A stretch of DNA of 64,000 nt from CAVOOW01 sp963697675 (GCA_963697675.1 CAVOOW010000006.1:992001-1056000); one strand, 5' to 3'; shown: positions 10,474-19,580, counted from the first letter of the stretch. Notes: a model not told the origin generated them from the sequence alone. Numbers and translations: made by a program.

Positions 10474-10769
10474 TGATATTCAAGGCCGTCAGGGACAGCA
10501 AGCCCTACCCCGACCATGGGATGACCCAGAGCGAGTGGGGTCAGCTCGCGCCTACGCAGGTGCGCCTCGACGAGTTGATCACCACCAAGGGCGAACTCGA
10601 TCTCGGTCATCTGCTCTCCGAGGAGTCCACCTATTTCGGTGACCTGTTCGCCCACGTCGTCGAGTGGCAGGGCGATCTCTACCTCGAGGACGGCCTGCAT
10701 CGCGCATTGCGCGCAGCACTCCAGCAGCGTCACGTGTTGCACGCGCGCGTCCTGATTCTCAAGGGCTGA
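10473..10769 (+). CDS. Small ParB-like/VapB-annotated protein upstream of LytR_C gene
   Basis: Ninety-eight residues beginning IFKAVRDSKPYPDHG and ending RHVLHARVLIL. The conserved core WQGDLYLEDGLHRALRAALQQR resembles a short ParB-like nuclease fold. Proteins with this sequence precede LytR_C genes in many actinobacteria and are often auto-labelled VapB-type antitoxin. No PIN-domain toxin is adjacent, so I do not accept that function from context. The GTG at 10473 was chosen because family members begin at the IFK motif and a -10 box sits just upstream; ATG 10461 is an alternative. Confidence 0.65.
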   Translation: MIFKAVRDSKPYPDHGMTQSEWGQLAPTQVRLDELITTKGELDLGHLLSEESTYFGDLFAHVVEWQGDLYLEDGLHRALRAALQQRHVLHARVLILKG

Positions 10770-10776
10770 CCCACCC

Positions 10777-11340
10777 ATGAGCATGCTCACGCCGCTGGGT
10801 GTCGGTGGCACGCGGCGGGCCCGACGCGGCGGACGGGGCGGGCATGCGGGTCGCAACGTCTTCGTCCTGCTCCTGGTCGTGAGCGCCGCAGCAGCCGGCG
10901 CCGTGTGGTTCTGGAACCCCGACACCGACACGCCGGTAGCCGCGAGCCCGAAGCCCAGCTGCCCTGCGACGCAGGCGGCGCCAGCGGTGGTCGCGGCGCG
11001 CGCCGTACACCTGAATGTCTACAACGCGACCAAGCGACGCGGCCTCGCAACCGATGTCGCCAAGGAGCTGCACAAGCGCGGCTTCGTGGTCGGCAAGGTG
11101 AGCAACGACCCCGCGAAGCGCAAGGTCACGGGGGTCGCCGAGGTACGCGCGAGCACGGCCGGCGCAGCAGCCGCGCGAACCGTGGGCGCTCAGGTCGCGT
11201 CGTTCGTCGCGGTGCCCGACCAGCGCAAGGACGCGTCGGTCGACCTGGTCCTGGGCGCGGGCTTCCACACCCTGCGGACGACCGCCGCAGCGTCGGCCGC
11301 GCTGAAACCGACGCCGGCGCCGCGACCGTCGGGTTGCTGA
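10777..11340 (+). CDS. LytR C-terminal domain protein, membrane anchored
   Basis: A 187-residue protein with an Arg/Gly-rich cytoplasmic head, one membrane segment (NVFVLLLVVSAAAAGAVWFW, about residues 27-46), an Ala/Pro linker and an extracellular LytR_C domain (VHLNVYNATKRRGLATDVAKE). Proteins of this type are surface-exposed and linked to envelope maintenance; the exact role is unknown. It starts seven bases after the preceding small gene, suggesting one transcript. Confidence 0.8.
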   Translation: MSMLTPLGVGGTRRARRGGRGGHAGRNVFVLLLVVSAAAAGAVWFWNPDTDTPVAASPKPSCPATQAAPAVVAARAVHLNVYNATKRRGLATDVAKELHKRGFVVGKVSNDPAKRKVTGVAEVRASTAGAAAARTVGAQVASFVAVPDQRKDASVDLVLGAGFHTLRTTAAASAALKPTPAPRPSGC

Positions 11341-11578
11341 GCGTCAGCGCGCGTAGTACTCGATGACCCGCGACGCGTCTGGGCGCGAACGGACGTGGAG
11401 ACGCGAAGCGACGTACGCCGGATCCTTTCACTCTGCGTAGCCTCCCCCGCACGGCATGAAATCCCCGGTTGCCGACAAGCGTCCGTACGGATGATCCCAG
11501 TCGATCCGGACGGGCATCACGCGCCGCACAAACGCCCGATGGTGCCAACCTCCGGACCAGGGAATGATCATCTTGTCG

Positions 11579-11677
11579 GCCGAGGATGGGAGGGGAACCC
11601 TCGGCAGTCAGGTTGTCGATGACGACCGACCCATCACGGATCCGCGCTCCCGGCCAGGGGGATGGCTGGGAGCGCGG
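11579..11677 (-). ncRNA. 6C-type small RNA, copy A
   Basis: Read on the minus strand this segment forms hairpins with C-rich loops. The first has arms CCGCGCTCCC/GGGAGCGCGG and loop CATCCCCCTGG. The last has arms GCCGAGGGT/ATCCTCGGC with loop TCCCCTCCC. A smaller middle hairpin separates them. C-rich loops on two conserved stems define the actinobacterial 6C RNA (B11 in mycobacteria), proposed to regulate mRNAs by loop pairing. The stems differ from copy B at paired positions while the loops are the same, so the structure is selected. Confidence 0.72.
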
Positions 11678-11907
11678 CCTCCGATTGCCCGCACGCCGAC
11701 AACCACGCGCTTGTCGCCTGCACCGGTCGACGCGCTCCATCCGGCCTCGGTTCGACGCAACCGGCCCGTGCCGTCCGGCGGGCTCACCCGCTCGATCACC
11801 CGTCGACCATCCGGACGGGGGGATGGCCACCGGCCGGACGGACATCGATCGCGGCACAAACGTCCGATGGTGACGGAGCCCGGACGACGCGAGGATCGTA
11901 ATGTCCA

Positions 11908-12007
11908 CCGAGAGTGGGAGGGGAACTCTCGGCGGGCAGCCGGTCGGCGACGACCGGCAAACAGGGACCGCGCTCCTGGCCAGGGGGATTGGCCGCGAGC
12001 GCGGTCC
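11908..12007 (-). ncRNA. 6C-type small RNA, copy B
   Basis: Second copy, about 330 bases from copy A and starting just past the cupin stop codon. On the minus strand: stem GGACCGCGCTC/GAGCGCGGTCC with loop AATCCCCCT, a middle stem GCCGGTCG/CGACCGGC closed by a four-base loop, and a third stem CCGAGAGT/ACTCTCGG with loop TCCCCTCCC. Sequence downstream (the TCGGACGTTTGTGCCGCG region) is also shared with copy A. Transcription direction is inferred from the C-rich, not G-rich, loops. Confidence 0.72.
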
Positions 12008-12011
12008 TGCG

Positions 12012-12374
12012 TTATCCGACGACGCGGCGTGCTGCGGTGAGGTCGCTGGGAGTGTCACCGGTGTTGACGGTTTCACTCGGTTCGACCAGCAGGACCTCGG
12101 CCCCGTCGACCGACACCGGCTGGTGCTGCACTCCCCTGGGAACGACATAGATCTGGCGCGGGCCGAGCTCGACGTCGCCCGCGTCCAGCCGGATCGTCAA
12201 GGAGCCGCTCAGGACCAGGAAGAGCTCGTCGGTCTCGGGGTGGCTGTGCGCGGTGAACTCCCCCTTGGTCTTGACCACCCGTACGTCGTAGTCGTTGAGC
12301 ACGGCGACGGTGCGTGGCGACCACGGCTGCTCGAGGGTCGACAAGACTGCCGCCAGGTCTACTGCTGCATTCAT
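12012..12374 (-). CDS. Cupin domain protein
   Basis: A 120-residue single-domain cupin. The first motif HSHPETDELFLVLSG carries the metal-binding His-X-His and Glu; the second, VPRGVQHQPVS, carries the third His. Such small cupins bind a metal and may be isomerases, dioxygenases or sensors; the substrate cannot be inferred. Its TAA lies immediately before the 6C-type RNA copy B, which may be processed from, or initiated inside, this gene's 3' end. Confidence 0.75.
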   Translation of the reverse strand: MNAAVDLAAVLSTLEQPWSPRTVAVLNDYDVRVVKTKGEFTAHSHPETDELFLVLSGSLTIRLDAGDVELGPRQIYVVPRGVQHQPVSVDGAEVLLVEPSETVNTGDTPSDLTAARRVVG

Positions 12375-12464
12375 GGCCCCAGCCTGCCCGCGAAGTGGTG
12401 GATTAGGGAGGGCCGCCGGTGATTTTCGGGCGCCTAACCAACCATTCGCGGTAGGGCAGAACGA

Positions 12465-13238
12465 TCAACCGGTGTACGTGAACGGCGTCGTCGTCGCGAG
12501 CTCGACGAAGCCAAGCCGCCGCAGGATCGGTCGGCTGTCGGCGGAAGCGTCGACCTGCAGGTAGCGAAACCCTCTCGCCGCCGCCAGCGCCGCACGGTAG
12601 GCGACCAGCGACCGGAACACACCGCGGCCCCGCCATTCCGCCAAGGTGCCGCCGCCCCAGAGGCTGGCGAACTCCGTGCCGAGGTGAAACTCCATCCGCC
12701 CGGCGGCGATGGGAGTCTGCCCAGACATCGCCAGGACGGCGGCAACCGTGCTCGGCTCGCTCGTCAGACCCGCGAGCAACGTCCTGCCCAACCGGGAGTG
12801 ATCCCCGCCGAAGACCTGGTCGTGCACCCGCACGAGCGCCTCGACCCCCCGATCGTCGACGACGGGCCGCAGCTCCACCCCGGCCGGCGGCGAAGCAGCA
12901 ATCGCGAGATCCGCGACCTCTGCGACGAGCACCGTCTCTGCGGGCTCTGCGCTGAACCCAGCGGCAACGAGCCGCGCAGGCAGATCCGGCGGCTTGTCGT
13001 AGGAGTAGTGCTTCCACTCCCAGGGTTCGGCCACCTGCGCGAACCGGCTGATCTGCGCCGCGATGACGGCGTCGGCGGACGCCGGATCCAAGTCTGACCA
13101 CGTCACTCCGTTCCACCCGTCTCCTGCCGACACGCTGCGTACGACGCCGTCCGCCCGCTCGACGTCCGTGTGCGCGTCGGGTCCCGGGTTCCGCCGGATC
13201 TGCTCGTCGAACGCCGCGAGCACGGCTTGGGAGTCCAT
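12465..13238 (-). CDS. GNAT family acetyltransferase
   Basis: A 257-residue protein with the GNAT fold in the C-terminal half. Motif A appears as LAEWRGRGVFRSLVAYRAALAAARG, which binds acetyl-CoA, followed by the DASADSRPILRRLGFVE segment typical of the last helix and strand. The N-terminal half (about 110 residues) looks like a degenerate second GNAT domain. The substrate is unknown. Monocistronic, divergent from the FAD oxidoreductase. Confidence 0.75.
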   Translation of the reverse strand: MDSQAVLAAFDEQIRRNPGPDAHTDVERADGVVRSVSAGDGWNGVTWSDLDPASADAVIAAQISRFAQVAEPWEWKHYSYDKPPDLPARLVAAGFSAEPAETVLVAEVADLAIAASPPAGVELRPVVDDRGVEALVRVHDQVFGGDHSRLGRTLLAGLTSEPSTVAAVLAMSGQTPIAAGRMEFHLGTEFASLWGGGTLAEWRGRGVFRSLVAYRAALAAARGFRYLQVDASADSRPILRRLGFVELATTTPFTYTG

Positions 13239-13404
13239 CCGGGAAGACGATCAGAACCACCGACCGGGAGCAACCGAGTTGCGCGTCGGGGCGCTTCCTC
13301 GTAGTCACCTCGTCGGACGCTTGCTCGTGCCGCTCTGCCGCAGCGATGATCGGCCGGTGACAAGGCGGCCGTCGAGTGCTGGCTCGTGGCCCACGCCGGA
13401 ACGA

Positions 13405-14481
13405 GTGACGGGGTCCTACGACGTGGTCGTCGTCGGGGGCAGGGTGGCCGGTGCGCTCACGGCAGTGCTGTTCGCGCGCAGCGGTCTCCAGGTGGCGCTT
13501 GTCGACCGCGCGGAGTTTCCGAGCTCCACGCTGTCCACGCATTTCTTCCGAGGCGACGGCATGATCCGGGTGCTCGAGCTCGCGGGCGTGCTGCGCAGCG
13601 TCCACCGTCTGGGCGCACCGCGACTGACGTGTGAGTACAACTATTCCGACGGCTCAGCGGACGCAACCGTTGGCCCGCCTCAGGATCCGGGCGACGCCGG
13701 CTACTGCCTGTCGGTGCGCCGGGAGCCGCTGGACGCGACACTCCTGGAGGCGGCGCGCCAGGCCGGGGTCGAGGTGCGCACGGCAACGGCCGCAGCCCGG
13801 CTTGCCCGCGTCGGCGACCTCGTCATCGGCGTGGAACTTGCGGACGAGAGCGTCCTCGTGGCGGACCTCGTCGTCGGTGCGGACGGGCGCCGCTCGATGG
13901 TCGCGCGTGACGTCGAAGCCTCGTACACCGAATGCCACCCCGGTCGCCGTGCGCTCTTCTACCGCTACGTGAGTGGTTTTGCCGCGCCCGGAGGCGGGAC
14001 CCCCGATGGTCCGGAGTTCTCCCAGCTCGGCGACGAGCTTGCCTACGTGTTCCCGAGCGACGCCGGCCTGACGTGCATCGCGATCAGCATCAACCTCGAG
14101 GAGTACGAGGGTTTCCGCCACGATGCACGGGCTCGTTTCGACGCCCTGCTGCGACGGCACCACGGCCTGTGGGATCGCTATGCGGCGAGTCATCCGGAGG
14201 GGCGGCTGTTCGGGTGCGGGCCCGAACCGAACTACGTCCGTCGATGTGCGGGACCGGGCTGGGCGCTCGTCGGGGACGCCGGCCTGCACCAGGACCCGTG
14301 GACCGGCGCCGGCATGGACAGCGCGGCCAGCACTGCTGCTCTCCTGGTCGAAGCCCGCGACGGGTCCGCCGGGTCTGACGACTGGATGGAGACGTTTCAC
14401 CAGCGCCGCGACGAGAAGCTGCTCGACGTTTTCCACGAGACCGTCAGCGGGGCTGCGGACCTCTCGGCCATCGCTGGCTGA
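13405..14481 (+). CDS. FAD-dependent oxidoreductase, geranylgeranyl reductase/monooxygenase type
   Basis: About 358 residues. An N-terminal dinucleotide fold (YDVVVVGGRVAGALTAVLF), a mid-protein DLVVGADGRRS motif and the late FAD motif WALVGDAGLHQDPWTGAGM identify a group A flavoprotein of the p-hydroxybenzoate hydroxylase fold. Relatives are monooxygenases or polyprenyl reductases, and no pathway genes flank it. The GTG at 13405 starts two residues before the dinucleotide fold; an in-frame GTG at 13357 would add 16 residues. No strong ribosome binding site decides between them. Confidence 0.75.
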   Translation: MTGSYDVVVVGGRVAGALTAVLFARSGLQVALVDRAEFPSSTLSTHFFRGDGMIRVLELAGVLRSVHRLGAPRLTCEYNYSDGSADATVGPPQDPGDAGYCLSVRREPLDATLLEAARQAGVEVRTATAAARLARVGDLVIGVELADESVLVADLVVGADGRRSMVARDVEASYTECHPGRRALFYRYVSGFAAPGGGTPDGPEFSQLGDELAYVFPSDAGLTCIAISINLEEYEGFRHDARARFDALLRRHHGLWDRYAASHPEGRLFGCGPEPNYVRRCAGPGWALVGDAGLHQDPWTGAGMDSAASTAALLVEARDGSAGSDDWMETFHQRRDEKLLDVFHETVSGAADLSAIAG

Positions 14482-14500
14482 GTCGAACAACCGCTGCCTG

Positions 14501-16735
14501 CTATTCGACGGCCCTGGCCGCACCGCTGGCCAGCTCGACCGCGTTGCGATCGCTCATCGGTCTCCCGAGATGGAAGCCCTGGACCTTGTCGCAGTCCAGT
14601 GCCCGCAGCGAGTCGACCTGTGCGGACCCCTCGACGCCTTCGGCAACGACTTCGAGCCCCAGCGTCTGGCCGATCGCGACGATGACCTTGGCCATCGACG
14701 ACTCGTCCCGGTCGAGGCCGAGGTGGTCCACGAACGACTTGTCGATCTTGATCATGTCGATGGGCAGGTCCTGCAGATAGCTCAGGGACGAATAGCCCGT
14801 GCCGAAGTCGTCGATGGCGATCCGCACGCCGAGCGCCCGCAGCTCGTCGAGCACGACGACGGTCTCCTCGACACGGCGCATCAGAACGCCCTCGGTGATC
14901 TCCAGGACGAGTCGCCCGGGGACGAGCCCGGTCGCCTCCAGGGCTGCAGCGACCTTCCCGACGAGGCCGGCCTCCTGGATCTGCAGTGCCGACACGTTCA
15001 CGTTGATGCTGGGCGCTCTCGCACCGGGCCGGTCGGCGGGCCAGAGCTGTGCCTGGCGACAGGCCTCCCGCAGCACCCATTCGCCCATCGGGTGGATGAG
15101 ACCGGTCTCCTCCGCCAACGGGATGAACTCGACAGGCGGGATCAGACCGCGGGTGGGGTGGGTCCAGCGGATCAGCGCCTCGAAGCCGGCCAGCCGAGGG
15201 CCGGCCAGGTCGAAGTACGGCTGGAAGTTCAAGAAGAACTCCTCGCGTTCCACGGCCAGGGCGAGGTCCTTCTGCAGCTCCAGCCGGGCCAGAGCAGTGG
15301 CGTGCATGCTCGGGTCGAAGACGACGGACCTGTTCTTGCCGGATCGCTTGGCGTGATACATGGCCGCGTCGGCCTCGCGCAACATGTCGTCGGCGCCGAC
15401 CGGCCGAGACGCCGTTGACGATGCCATTCCGATGCTGGCGCTGATGACCGTCTTGCGGCCCTCCAGGATCAGTGGCTCGCGCAGCGCCCCGCCGATTCGA
15501 TCGGCGATCGCCTTGGCATCTGCGAGGCTCGCCACGGTGGGAAGCAGGATCGCAAACTCGTCGCCTGCGAAGCGGGCCACCAGATCGCCCGGCCGCACAC
15601 AGGCGCGCAATCGGTCGGAGGCGATCGTCAGCAGCCGATCTCCGGCGGCGTGGCCAAGGCTGTCGTTGATCGTCTTGAAATCGTCGACGTCGAGGAACAG
15701 CACGACAAGGGCGCCAGAGGCATCGCTGCGCAGAGCCAGAGCAGCCTCGAGGCGGTCACAGAAGAAGGCCCGGTTGGCCAGCCCGGTCAGTGCGTCGCTG
15801 AACGCCATCGCGCGGAGCTCGTCCTGCAGGTGCGTTCGTTCGGTGATGTCACGGATGAACGCGTTGCACCGTGCCGACTGGCCCGCGGTCGTCGGCCACA
15901 GAGTCAGTTCCGTCGGGAACTCCGAACCGTCGGCTCGCAGTGCCGTCATCTCCGTGGTGGTGCCGAGCACGTCCGCTGTTGTCGCGGCTTGGGTCCCGGG
16001 GAGGGCGAAGGGGTTGAGCTCGCGCAGCCGCTCGGGGACGACGAGGTTCACGAGCCCGTGACCAAGAACGTCCTCACGTCGTCGACCGAACATCGTCTCC
16101 GCTCGGCGGTTCCACTCGAGGATGCTGCCGGCGCCGTCGACCGCGACGAACGCGTCACTGGCGGTCTCCAGGACCGAGCGCAGGAGCTGCTCGCTGCTGC
16201 GCAAGGCTTCCTGCGCGTCACGTGACTCGGTGATGTCGGACAGGACGCCGAACCACAGGGCCTTGCCGTCGCTGTCCCCCGGCCGGGCCGTCGCCGCGTC
16301 CCTGATCCACCGATAGCTGCCGTCGCGCGCCCGCAACCGGTACTCGCCGACGTGCACGCCTCCGGTGGTCTCGAGCCAGTCGGCCTCGTCCTCGATCACC
16401 TTGATCCGGTCGTCGGGATGGATCAGATCGATCCAGAAGGCCGGGTCCGCGATCCACTCCTCGGGCGCGTAGCCCACCAGCTCGTGCAGGCGCGGGCTGA
16501 TGTAGATCCACTCTCCGTGCTCACCCGGCTCGGCGATGTAGGCCACGCCGGGGATGGTCTCCACGAGCAGCTTGAAACGGACCTCGGCCTCGCGAAGCAG
16601 CGCCTGACCGGAGCGGAAGTCCGCCAGGAGCTGGACGTAGTCCCCGCCGACGGGCGCCGCCGGGTCGGGCAGGGCATTCGCCTGAGGAGCGTCCGGGATC
16701 GCGTCGACGGGCGACTCATACGCACGAGCCGCCAT
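14501..16735 (-). CDS. PAS-PAS-GGDEF-EAL cyclic di-GMP turnover protein
   Basis: 744 residues. PAS 1 (about 46-165, IPGVAYIAEPGEHGEWIYIS) and PAS 2 (about 180-300, ASDAFVAVDGAGSILEW) precede a GGDEF domain whose signature reads RFAGDEF; A-GDEF variants are usually active cyclases. The EAL domain begins with FEALIRWTHP and keeps NVNVSALQ, EITEG and IDDFGTGYSSL, so phosphodiesterase activity is likely. There are no membrane segments, so it is a cytosolic sensor. Monocistronic. The direction of net c-di-GMP change cannot be told from sequence. Confidence 0.92.
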   Translation of the reverse strand: MAARAYESPVDAIPDAPQANALPDPAAPVGGDYVQLLADFRSGQALLREAEVRFKLLVETIPGVAYIAEPGEHGEWIYISPRLHELVGYAPEEWIADPAFWIDLIHPDDRIKVIEDEADWLETTGGVHVGEYRLRARDGSYRWIRDAATARPGDSDGKALWFGVLSDITESRDAQEALRSSEQLLRSVLETASDAFVAVDGAGSILEWNRRAETMFGRRREDVLGHGLVNLVVPERLRELNPFALPGTQAATTADVLGTTTEMTALRADGSEFPTELTLWPTTAGQSARCNAFIRDITERTHLQDELRAMAFSDALTGLANRAFFCDRLEAALALRSDASGALVVLFLDVDDFKTINDSLGHAAGDRLLTIASDRLRACVRPGDLVARFAGDEFAILLPTVASLADAKAIADRIGGALREPLILEGRKTVISASIGMASSTASRPVGADDMLREADAAMYHAKRSGKNRSVVFDPSMHATALARLELQKDLALAVEREEFFLNFQPYFDLAGPRLAGFEALIRWTHPTRGLIPPVEFIPLAEETGLIHPMGEWVLREACRQAQLWPADRPGARAPSINVNVSALQIQEAGLVGKVAAALEATGLVPGRLVLEITEGVLMRRVEETVVVLDELRALGVRIAIDDFGTGYSSLSYLQDLPIDMIKIDKSFVDHLGLDRDESSMAKVIVAIGQTLGLEVVAEGVEGSAQVDSLRALDCDKVQGFHLGRPMSDRNAVELASGAARAVE

Positions 16736-17182
16736 GCTCCGCCTCCCGTCAGTTAGCGGGAGGATCGACGGTTCCGAGGCCCACCTTGAGCAGGACCAGC
16801 GCGCCGCGGCCGCCGCGGAGTCCCCTCAGGACATGGGCCGGCCCGACTGATTCACCGTCGGTCTCGGGGCTTCTGTGCCCGGCTCGGACGGGACTCGGTG
16901 CTCCGCGTGAGCCTTGGCTCGCCGACCTGGGCCGGAAAATAACCACTAGCCGATCGGCTCTGTCGGCGCACCGATAGATGGTCAGGAACGGCACTTCCGA
17001 GCGTTCCCATCGCGGCGTGCGCGGACGTAGAGGCAGCGGGCCAGCCGGAGAGGCCTGACGCAGTCACTGCAACCCCGATGCCGCTTCACGTGAAGATCAA
17101 CCCCATAGTGGTGGGAGCGCAGTGTCGCGTGCCTTGTCAGCGGAAGGGGCCGGTGGAAGGCTCGGATGATGAGGCTGCAGAT
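16736..17182. other. Divergent intergenic region, no gene seen
   Basis: About 450 bases between the divergently transcribed c-di-GMP protein and a cupin gene. Short frames show no family features. A short palindrome GCCGATCGGC lies near 16949. No riboswitch or hairpin was recognised. Confidence 0.5.
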
Positions 17183-17638
17183 ATGACGGCACTGGACCCG
17201 TTCGTGGCTGGACCACCCGCTGACCGTTCCCAGCCCTGGCGAGTGGTCACTGATGGCAGCTTGAGCAACGGAATGGCGCTGGGTGATGCACGAATCCCAC
17301 CTGGCGCGCCCGGCCCTGGCCGTCACGTCCACACTCACGAGGACGAAGGCATCTACGTCGTAACAGGGGTCCTCACGGTCGAGGTGGGTGAAGATCGCTA
17401 CGAGGTCGGTGCCGAAAGCTTCGTCTGGTTACCCCGCGAAGTCCCGCATGTATTCGCCAACCTCGGTACGGAGGAGGTGTGGACGGTCGGCCTCCTCAGC
17501 TCACCCGGACTCACTGGAATGTTTCGTGAGCAGGCCGAGTATTTTGCCGCCCTTCAAGGTCCCCCCGATCCAGAGGTGCTCCTCGAGATCAGCCTCCGGC
17601 ACGGAGTCCGCCCGGTGGACGGACCACCGCTCGTTTGA
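17183..17638 (+). CDS. Cupin domain protein
   Basis: A 151-residue cupin with motif 1 HVHTHEDEGIYVVTGVLTV and motif 2 PREVPHVFANLG, holding the metal-binding histidines and glutamate. The N-terminal segment and the tail (FREQAEYFAALQGPPDPEV) match small quercetinase-like cupins of unknown substrate. The ATG at 17183 was chosen over upstream in-frame starts because it is preceded by GATGAGG and the cupin barrel begins soon after. Stands alone. Confidence 0.7.
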   Translation: MTALDPFVAGPPADRSQPWRVVTDGSLSNGMALGDARIPPGAPGPGRHVHTHEDEGIYVVTGVLTVEVGEDRYEVGAESFVWLPREVPHVFANLGTEEVWTVGLLSSPGLTGMFREQAEYFAALQGPPDPEVLLEISLRHGVRPVDGPPLV

Positions 17639-17762
17639 GGACAACCAGACAACCGAGCCAAACTGGTGCCGTGGGCCGTGGGTGCAGTTCAGCCGCGCTC
17701 GCAGCACCGGGCGGCCCGCCATTCTGTTGATCGTTCTCGCGTCGTTCTATCGAAGCCCTTGG

Positions 17763-17849
17763 CGGTGGCGGTGGGATTTGAACCCACGGAGGAGTTGCCC
17801 CCTCACACGCTTTCGAGGCGTGCTCCTTCGGCCGCTCGGACACGCCACC
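17763..17849 (-). tRNA. tRNA-Ser (anticodon CGA)
   Basis: Acceptor GGTGGCG/CGCCACC, anticodon loop CTCGAAAG giving CGA, a long class II variable arm and T arm GTGGGTTCAAATCCCAC, discriminator G. CCA appears to be encoded at 17762-17760. Decodes UCG. Confidence 0.93.
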
Positions 17850-17900
17850 GCCGACGAGGTTACCGGACCCCACGAGGGACCAGCCACGCGAGCACCGCCG

Positions 17901-18374
17901 TCAGGGCCGCGGGTCCGCTGCCCGGCGCGCGCGAAAGAAGTCGTTCAGCAGATCAGCGCATTCGGCCGCCAGGACGCCGGACACCACCTCGGGGCGGTGG
18001 TTGAGGCGCCGGTCGCGCACGACGTCCCACAGCGAGCCGACCGCGCCGGCCTTCGGGTCGTGGGTGCCGTAGACGAGCCGAGCGACCCGCGCCAGGACGA
18101 GAGCTCCCGCGCACATCGTGCACGGCTCCAGCGTGACGACGAGCGAGCAGCCGTCCAGGCGCCACTGGCCGCGGGCGGACGCCGCGTCGCGCAGCGCCAC
18201 GATCTCGGCGTGCGCAGTCGGGTCGCCGGTGGCCTCACGCAGGTTGTGCCCCCGCCCGATGATCGCTCCCGACCCGTCGACGACAACCGCGCCGACCGGA
18301 ACGTCGTCCCGCCGCCCGGCGGCGGTCGCCTCCGCGAGGGCTGCTCGCATCCAGGCGTCGTACGGCGCGGTCAC
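17901..18374 (-). CDS. tadA: tRNA-specific adenosine deaminase
   Basis: Deaminates A34 to inosine in tRNA-Arg(ACG). The zinc-dependent deaminase motifs are HAEIVALRDA (zinc His and proton-shuttling Glu) and PCTMCAGALV (two zinc cysteines). About 157 residues from the GTG at 18374, which lies four bases after the stop of the upstream gene; ATG 18348 is a shorter alternative. Forms an operon with two tRNA adenosine deaminase-associated proteins, and a tRNA-Ser gene lies immediately downstream. Confidence 0.93.
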   Translation of the reverse strand: MTAPYDAWMRAALAEATAAGRRDDVPVGAVVVDGSGAIIGRGHNLREATGDPTAHAEIVALRDAASARGQWRLDGCSLVVTLEPCTMCAGALVLARVARLVYGTHDPKAGAVGSLWDVVRDRRLNHRPEVVSGVLAAECADLLNDFFRARRAADPRP

Positions 18375-18378
18375 GACC

Positions 18379-18828
18379 TCAGCGTAGGGAGTCGAGCACC
18401 TCGGCAAACCCGCCGGCTTCGGCGACGGCCGCCAGCGCATCCATGGGCAGCATCTCGTCGTCACACATCTCCTGCAGATCCTCAGGGGAGGTACCGAGGT
18501 CCATGAGCAGGTCGAAGTCGCCCGCGCAACCACCGGACGGTCCGGCGTCCTCGTCGACCTCGATCTCCAGGAGTTCCGAATAGGTGCTTGCCGCGGCGCC
18601 GGCGACGTCGGACACGAACACCCTCGGGTCCTCGTCGCCGTCCACGCGGACGACCGCCCACCAGGAGTCTTCTCGCTCGATGAACGCCAGCACGGGTTCG
18701 GCATCGCCGACCTCGCGGGCCCGCAACGCATCGGCGAAGTCGTCGAGGCTCTCCAGGGCATCGACGTCAACATTGCGTGGAAACCACTTGTCGCCGTCAC
18801 GCGCGAGCACTGCGGTGAAGTAAGGCAC
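18379..18828 (-). CDS. tRNA adenosine deaminase-associated protein
   Basis: A 149-residue acidic protein (MPYFTAVLARDGDKW at the start, CDDEMLPMDALAAVAEAGGF near the end) of the family found upstream of tadA in actinobacteria. It has no catalytic motifs or membrane segments. The name is positional; the biochemical role is unknown. The stop lies four bases before the tadA start, so translational coupling is likely. Confidence 0.8.
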   Translation of the reverse strand: MPYFTAVLARDGDKWFPRNVDVDALESLDDFADALRAREVGDAEPVLAFIEREDSWWAVVRVDGDEDPRVFVSDVAGAAASTYSELLEIEVDEDAGPSGGCAGDFDLLMDLGTSPEDLQEMCDDEMLPMDALAAVAEAGGFAEVLDSLR

Positions 18829-18861
18829 CTCTCCTCCTCAGCGGCTTGAGACGGTCCAGGG

Positions 18862-19356
18862 TCAGAACTCCTCCGCCTCGACTGCCCGGTCGAACTGCGG
18901 GCCAAAGCCGATGCGGGAGGAAATCTGGGCAAGCATTTCGTCGGGATAGAGCTCAAGATCGCTGCAGATGGCAGAGACCTCCATGGCGGCGACGCCGAGG
19001 TCGGCGAAGATGTCGAGGTCGCCCGCCGGCTGCACGGTTTCCAGGTCCTCGGGCTCAGCGTCCTCGTCGCCGTCGTCGAGCGCCTCGACCACCTGTCGGG
19101 CGATGGGCCAGTCACCGACGGCGGTCACGTCCGAGAGCAGCAGGCGTACGTCGTTGCCGCTCGGGCGAAGTGCCAGGAAGAAGTCGTCGCCGTAGGAGCA
19201 GAGCGCCAGCGTCACGCCCTCGCTCGGCTGCTGACGCACCGCCGCCACGAGGGCGTCGAGAGCTTCGGCAGCGCGGGCGGGGAGCTCGCTGACCTGCCAC
19301 TGACCGTCTTCGCGAAACGCAATGAGGGCGAAGTCGACCAGGGTGTCTTCCGACAC
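18862..19356 (-). CDS. Second tRNA adenosine deaminase-associated protein
   Basis: About 164 residues from the GTG at 19356 (protein begins SEDTLVDFALIAFREDGQW, with GGAGGG about 11 bases upstream). It shares the layout of the following gene: an N-terminal beta-rich half, a central acidic stretch (DDGDEDAEPEDLE), then DLDIFADLGVAAMEVSAIC and a C-terminal helix, so it is an old paralogue. Family placement is by this similarity and by synteny. No function is known. Confidence 0.72.
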   Translation of the reverse strand: MSEDTLVDFALIAFREDGQWQVSELPARAAEALDALVAAVRQQPSEGVTLALCSYGDDFFLALRPSGNDVRLLLSDVTAVGDWPIARQVVEALDDGDEDAEPEDLETVQPAGDLDIFADLGVAAMEVSAICSDLELYPDEMLAQISSRIGFGPQFDRAVEAEEF

Positions 19357-19580
19357 AGGCGACCACCCTCCACTCGACCCCGAACACCGCTGGCTCTTCG
19401 CATCGTGGCAGAGATTAGCCACCAGCGGCAGGGGGCATCCTGCTCGCCGCCAGTTCCACCGTCCGGACGGGTCGCGGGCATTCGCCTCGTACCTTCCCCC
19501 TCACGACCGCGCGCCGTTCCCCTGGTCGCGGTCATCGGCCTCGCCCCTCACCCGTCACGACCGCCGACTAGGTTGCTTTC

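Noticed and set aside
10473..10769. VapB antitoxin of a toxin-antitoxin pair
   Set aside because: No PIN-domain toxin gene is adjacent. The neighbour is a LytR_C protein and this pairing is a general actinobacterial arrangement.
11341..11430. Short minus-strand peptide ending SRPDASRVIEYYAR
   Set aside because: It looks protein-like but has a stop just upstream, no start and no family I can name; possibly a gene remnant, not enough to annotate.
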